Of a stretch of DNA of 15,677 bases, positions 12,816 to 15,677 are shown in pieces. The stretch comes from Limnohabitans sp. Its GTDB lineage: Bacteria; Planctomycetota; Phycisphaerae; Phycisphaerales; SM1A02. The translations under genes and the position numbers were made by a program. Numbering within the stretch: position 1 is the first letter of the stretch; the number at the start of each line of letters is the position of its first letter. Under the pieces are notes generated by a model that searched no databases, was not told the DNA's origin, and saw only the letters and a program-made list of their open reading frames with translations. The stretch lies in NCBI GenBank assembly GCA_030054275.1, contig JASGCF010000036.1, positions 1 through 15,677 on the forward strand, in the 5' to 3' direction.

Positions 12816-15646
12816 GAGCGCCTTCCTCTTCGAGCCATGATCACGCCGCCCATCGCCAATGGGCCAACAGCAAGCATGCTGCCAAACACGATCATCCACG
12901 CCGTGCGCGCCCCTTCGGTGAGCGAGGCTAGACGCGGCACTTCGCGTCCGCTGATCCCTTCCTCGAAGAGATCAGGGCGATCGGCGAGCCATGCCACCAA
13001 CGCAAGCAACAGCTCACGATTTCCTGGGTTTACAAGCGCCGTACGGCCGCCACCAAGACTGTCGGAAAGATCAGAGACACTTGTGAGCAACCAACCTCCG
13101 CTTGCAACAAGCGCCACGCGCTGCGCGCGCCCTTCGTGTCGACGCTCTGCAACAACAACGACCGGCAGCGATCCACTCCAGCGCTTCGAAGATGGAACTT
13201 CCCGAATGCCATCGCCATCGCCGCGCCAATCGTCCGCAAGCCAACGCGTGTCGTCGGACTCAATGTCCACGATCGTCGTACGCGTCACATCGGCTGGTGC
13301 ACTGTCGTCCGTCGAGATTCGCATCGGCTGATTGAACAGAATGGGTCTTCCGCGCAAGCGAGTCGCAAGCGGAGACTCTGGAACGCGCTCAATCAACTGC
13401 CATGGCCGCGCAGTCGGCGCACCATCTGCTCCGGCGAACAGTTCGAGTACCACCTTGCCCGCATCCGCCCGTAAACCAAAGGGTGCGAGGATCTCTTCCC
13501 ACGGATCAGGTTGCCCGAGCAACTGCAGCAGACTCCGCCCCGCAGTGAGCAGTACCGGTGCACCCTCGGCAAGAAGTTCTTCAGTCGCATCGACGACCAA
13601 TTTTTCTTCGCGTGACAAATCAAGTTGTGCGCGCCGCAGTGCCGGAAGCACGACAAAAATTTGCGGAATGCCACGCGTAGCCGTCGGTCGATCGCCGCGG
13701 CCTGGCGTCCACTCACGCACTCCGAATCCTGCGCTGCGCAAGGTGTCGGCAACAGCAACCACATCGCTGTGATCTTGCGCGGGCTTCAACAGTGCATCAC
13801 GCTCGCTATGGACGAAAACCACTTCCGGCATCGAGCCAGATGAAATCGATCGAATCGCCCCTGACAGCACTTCTTCGCCGCGGACTCCCCAACTGTAACT
13901 CACAAGTTCTGTGCCTCGCGACGCTGTGGTTGTGGGAAAGAGCCTCCATGCAGGAATCACGGCGATGCGTCCACCGCCTACAACCACTGCAGCCTCGCCA
14001 CCAAGGAGTTCGCGTCCGAGTGCATCAAATTCAAGCGCAGGCAGCGCTTCAAGTTCTTGCCGCGACGCTTGCATGCGCGATGCCATCTCTTCGAATGGAG
14101 TGATGCGAGATGCAAGTACAGCTTTCACCGACTGCGGCAAACTCGGCTGAGCTCGCCACGACGCGAAGAGCGTGGCAGCTGCTGCGAGTTGGTCACCCCA
14201 GGTACGAAAGCCCCGCGCAAGCGCGCTTCGCGCACCCTCGATATCTGGAAGCGGACGCGTGGCGCTGGTCTTGGTGAATTCCGTGACCTTCGACCGAAAC
14301 GCATCGCCATCGGTAGAAACTTGCGCGAAGAACCCAGCAAGTTGCTCCACCGTGCGACGCATCGATGCGTTTGCAGGCGCGTCGCCAAGTTGCTGTGCAG
14401 CGGCCCGCAATCCAGCAGGTTGTGAACCAGCATCCGCGCGGAATGCATCGAAGGTCGACAGTGCTCGGGCGATCGCCTCTTCAGATCGCGCCACATCGGA
14501 AGCACGCGACGCGACGATCTCAGCAAGTTCTTTCTCAAATTGTCCAGCGAACGCAGGGTTCGTGGGATCGATTCTGCGCGCATCAACAGCCGGATTTGCG
14601 TCTTGGAATCGTTCAAGCACTTCGTCGATTTGACGCAGCACAGCGAGGTCTGCGCGCGCCTCGTCGACAAAAAGCAGCACTTTCCACGGTCCCTCGAGAC
14701 CCTCGATCAACGAGCGTGTCGACGGGGCCAAGCTGTATGCGCGCGTTTTGGTTGCGTCGAATTCGCTTCGCAGCGGTGCTTGCGAAAAGAGCAGAACAAG
14801 CAACACACTCGCGAGAGTGGAACTCGCAAGAAACACCATACCTTCGCATCGCGCAAGCAATCGCCCCACCCGATCGGCGCTTGTGTGATCGCGGATACGC
14901 TCAAGAAGCACGGTTGCAGTGAGGCACGCACAGACAACAATCGCAAGAAAATACGCTACGCCGGCCGTATCAAAGAGCCCGAGCGCAAATCCCTCGAGTC
15001 TGCGCAGCGGATCGCACGCCGCGGCGTACGGAGCGAGCGCAACGGGCAGCGCCCCAACCAACAAGCGTGATCCAGCAACCAATCCGAGCCATGCGAAGAA
15101 GCCTCCAAGGAAGGCCACTGTCTGACTAGCCGTCGCAGCGCTTACGGCAAGCGTCATTGCACTTGCGGCCCAACCTGCGAGGAAGAGACCTACAAGTCCG
15201 CACAAGACCTCTCCGTAATCGGGCGAGGCGTACCACTCCAGCGGAATCGTGAGAAGCGCGACCGGAATCAAACTCGCAGCCACAAGGAGCGCGCAGCCGA
15301 GGGCCTTACCGGCAACCATCTCCAAAGGGCCGAGCGGACTCGCAAAGAGTGTCTCCCAACTCTTCAATCGAAACTCTTCGGCGAAGGATCGCATGGCAAT
15401 CGCTGGCGCAGTGACAAGCAAAGCCCAGCCAGCTGCGAGAATCGCGGAGCGCAGCGTCGCGGGGCGCGCATCCTCGAAGGTGCTTGCGAAAAACACGACC
15501 GCCGCCACAAGTCCTGCGAGCGACAACACAATCCAACCGATGGGCGACACAAACGCACTGCGTACTTCACGCGATGCGACAGCAGAAACACGCCGCAACG
15601 ACGCCCTGACCCCGCGAACAAGTACGAAATTCTGCGACAGAGTCAT
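12812..15646 (-). CDS. Fused ABC-2 permease (GldF-like) and GldG-like auxiliary protein
   Basis: A 944-residue membrane protein joining two parts. Residues 1-250 form an ABC-2 type permease with about six hydrophobic segments (37-56, 69-85, 110-133, 148-170, 174-200, 226-246) and the typical SPIGWIVLS and EEFRLKSWETLFASPLGPLEMVAGK stretches. Residues 265-944 resemble GldG: a hydrophobic segment at 270-290, then FDATKTRAYSLAPSTRSLIEGLEGPWKVLLF, the EEVLSGAI region (591-598), VSDLSDSLGGG, and a C-terminal anchor (916-936) ending ARRGRRS. Residues about 365-545 are an Ala/Glu/Arg-rich, helix-prone insertion. The substrate is unknown; homologous Gld proteins are linked to gliding motility in Bacteroidetes, but planctomycete relatives are not established to glide. 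ATG 15646 is chosen because GGAGG (15653-15657) lies 6 nt upstream; TTG 15652 would leave no spacing. The stop overlaps the DUF4340 start. Confidence 0.88.
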   Translation of the reverse strand: MTLSQNFVLVRGVRASLRRVSAVASREVRSAFVSPIGWIVLSLAGLVAAVVFFASTFEDARPATLRSAILAAGWALLVTAPAIAMRSFAEEFRLKSWETLFASPLGPLEMVAGKALGCALLVAASLIPVALLTIPLEWYASPDYGEVLCGLVGLFLAGWAASAMTLAVSAATASQTVAFLGGFFAWLGLVAGSRLLVGALPVALAPYAAACDPLRRLEGFALGLFDTAGVAYFLAIVVCACLTATVLLERIRDHTSADRVGRLLARCEGMVFLASSTLASVLLVLLFSQAPLRSEFDATKTRAYSLAPSTRSLIEGLEGPWKVLLFVDEARADLAVLRQIDEVLERFQDANPAVDARRIDPTNPAFAGQFEKELAEIVASRASDVARSEEAIARALSTFDAFRADAGSQPAGLRAAAQQLGDAPANASMRRTVEQLAGFFAQVSTDGDAFRSKVTEFTKTSATRPLPDIEGARSALARGFRTWGDQLAAAATLFASWRAQPSLPQSVKAVLASRITPFEEMASRMQASRQELEALPALEFDALGRELLGGEAAVVVGGGRIAVIPAWRLFPTTTASRGTELVSYSWGVRGEEVLSGAIRSISSGSMPEVVFVHSERDALLKPAQDHSDVVAVADTLRSAGFGVREWTPGRGDRPTATRGIPQIFVVLPALRRAQLDLSREEKLVVDATEELLAEGAPVLLTAGRSLLQLLGQPDPWEEILAPFGLRADAGKVVLELFAGADGAPTARPWQLIERVPESPLATRLRGRPILFNQPMRISTDDSAPADVTRTTIVDIESDDTRWLADDWRGDGDGIREVPSSKRWSGSLPVVVVAERRHEGRAQRVALVASGGWLLTSVSDLSDSLGGGRTALVNPGNRELLLALVAWLADRPDLFEEGISGREVPRLASLTEGARTAWMIVFGSMLAVGPLAMGGVIMARRGRRS

Positions 15647-15677
15647 GCGCAACCTCCATGACCTGCCTGTGCGATCA
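15643..15677 (-). CDS. 3' end of an upstream gene, probably the ABC transporter ATPase
   Basis: One - strand frame is open from the window edge and ends at TGA 15645-15643, overlapping the permease ATG as ATGA. It encodes only ten residues (IAQAGHGGCA) here. The same ATGA junction separates the next two genes, and a GldF-like permease is normally preceded by its ATP-binding partner, so this is the expected place for it. Ten residues carry no family signature, so the call is contextual. Another - strand frame meets a TGA at the very edge (15677-15675). Confidence 0.35.
   Translation of the reverse strand, partial: IAQAGHGGCA
15653..15657 (-). promoter_or_regulatory. Shine-Dalgarno site of the permease gene
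   Basis: GGAGG on the - strand lies 6 nt before ATG 15646. It is the only strong Shine-Dalgarno in the window and decides the start between TTG 15652 and ATG 15646. Confidence 0.75.

Overview
The window looks like a core-genome segment of a free-living bacterium with about 60% GC, most likely a planctomycete (possibly the Phycisphaerae side). This rests on the gene types rather than on a marker: a single-polypeptide GldF-GldG-type ABC permease followed by a DUF4340 protein, a long RNase HII-like protein, a FbaB-type class I aldolase, weak Shine-Dalgarno signals at most starts, and -10 boxes of the form TACNNT. I saw no rRNA, tRNA, insertion sequence, integrase or CRISPR array.

Layout, left to right. 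Bases 1-175 are non-coding. A P1B-type heavy-metal ATPase follows on the + strand and ends at a strong hairpin (2262-2287) that abuts the predicted promoter of the next unit. That unit is a tight + strand cluster: class I fructose-bisphosphate aldolase (fbaB), tRNA 2-thiouridylase (mnmA) and a divergent RNase HII-family protein, with gaps of 9 and 8 bp. After a 389-bp leader region with a good sigma70-type promoter comes a stand-alone fusA (EF-G), closed by two hairpins and a clear intrinsic terminator. A membrane-bound SpoIIE-type phosphatase follows and is translationally overlapped (TGATG) with ribD.

The right third is on the - strand: the last ten codons of a probable ABC ATPase, a GldF-GldG fused permease/auxiliary protein, and a DUF4340 lipid-anchored-like or single-pass membrane protein. 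Both visible junctions are ATGA overlaps, so this is a translationally coupled ABC-transporter operon. It converges on ribD, and the two coding regions overlap tail to tail by 82 bp.

The most interesting items are the RNase HII-like protein (altered GRG motif, Asp to Glu at the last catalytic position, long insertion), the metal ATPase with CPG instead of CPC and no usual Zn/Cd-binding Asp in its last helix, the GldF-GldG fusion with a roughly 180-residue helical insertion, and two promoters placed so close to their ATG that leaderless mRNAs are predicted.
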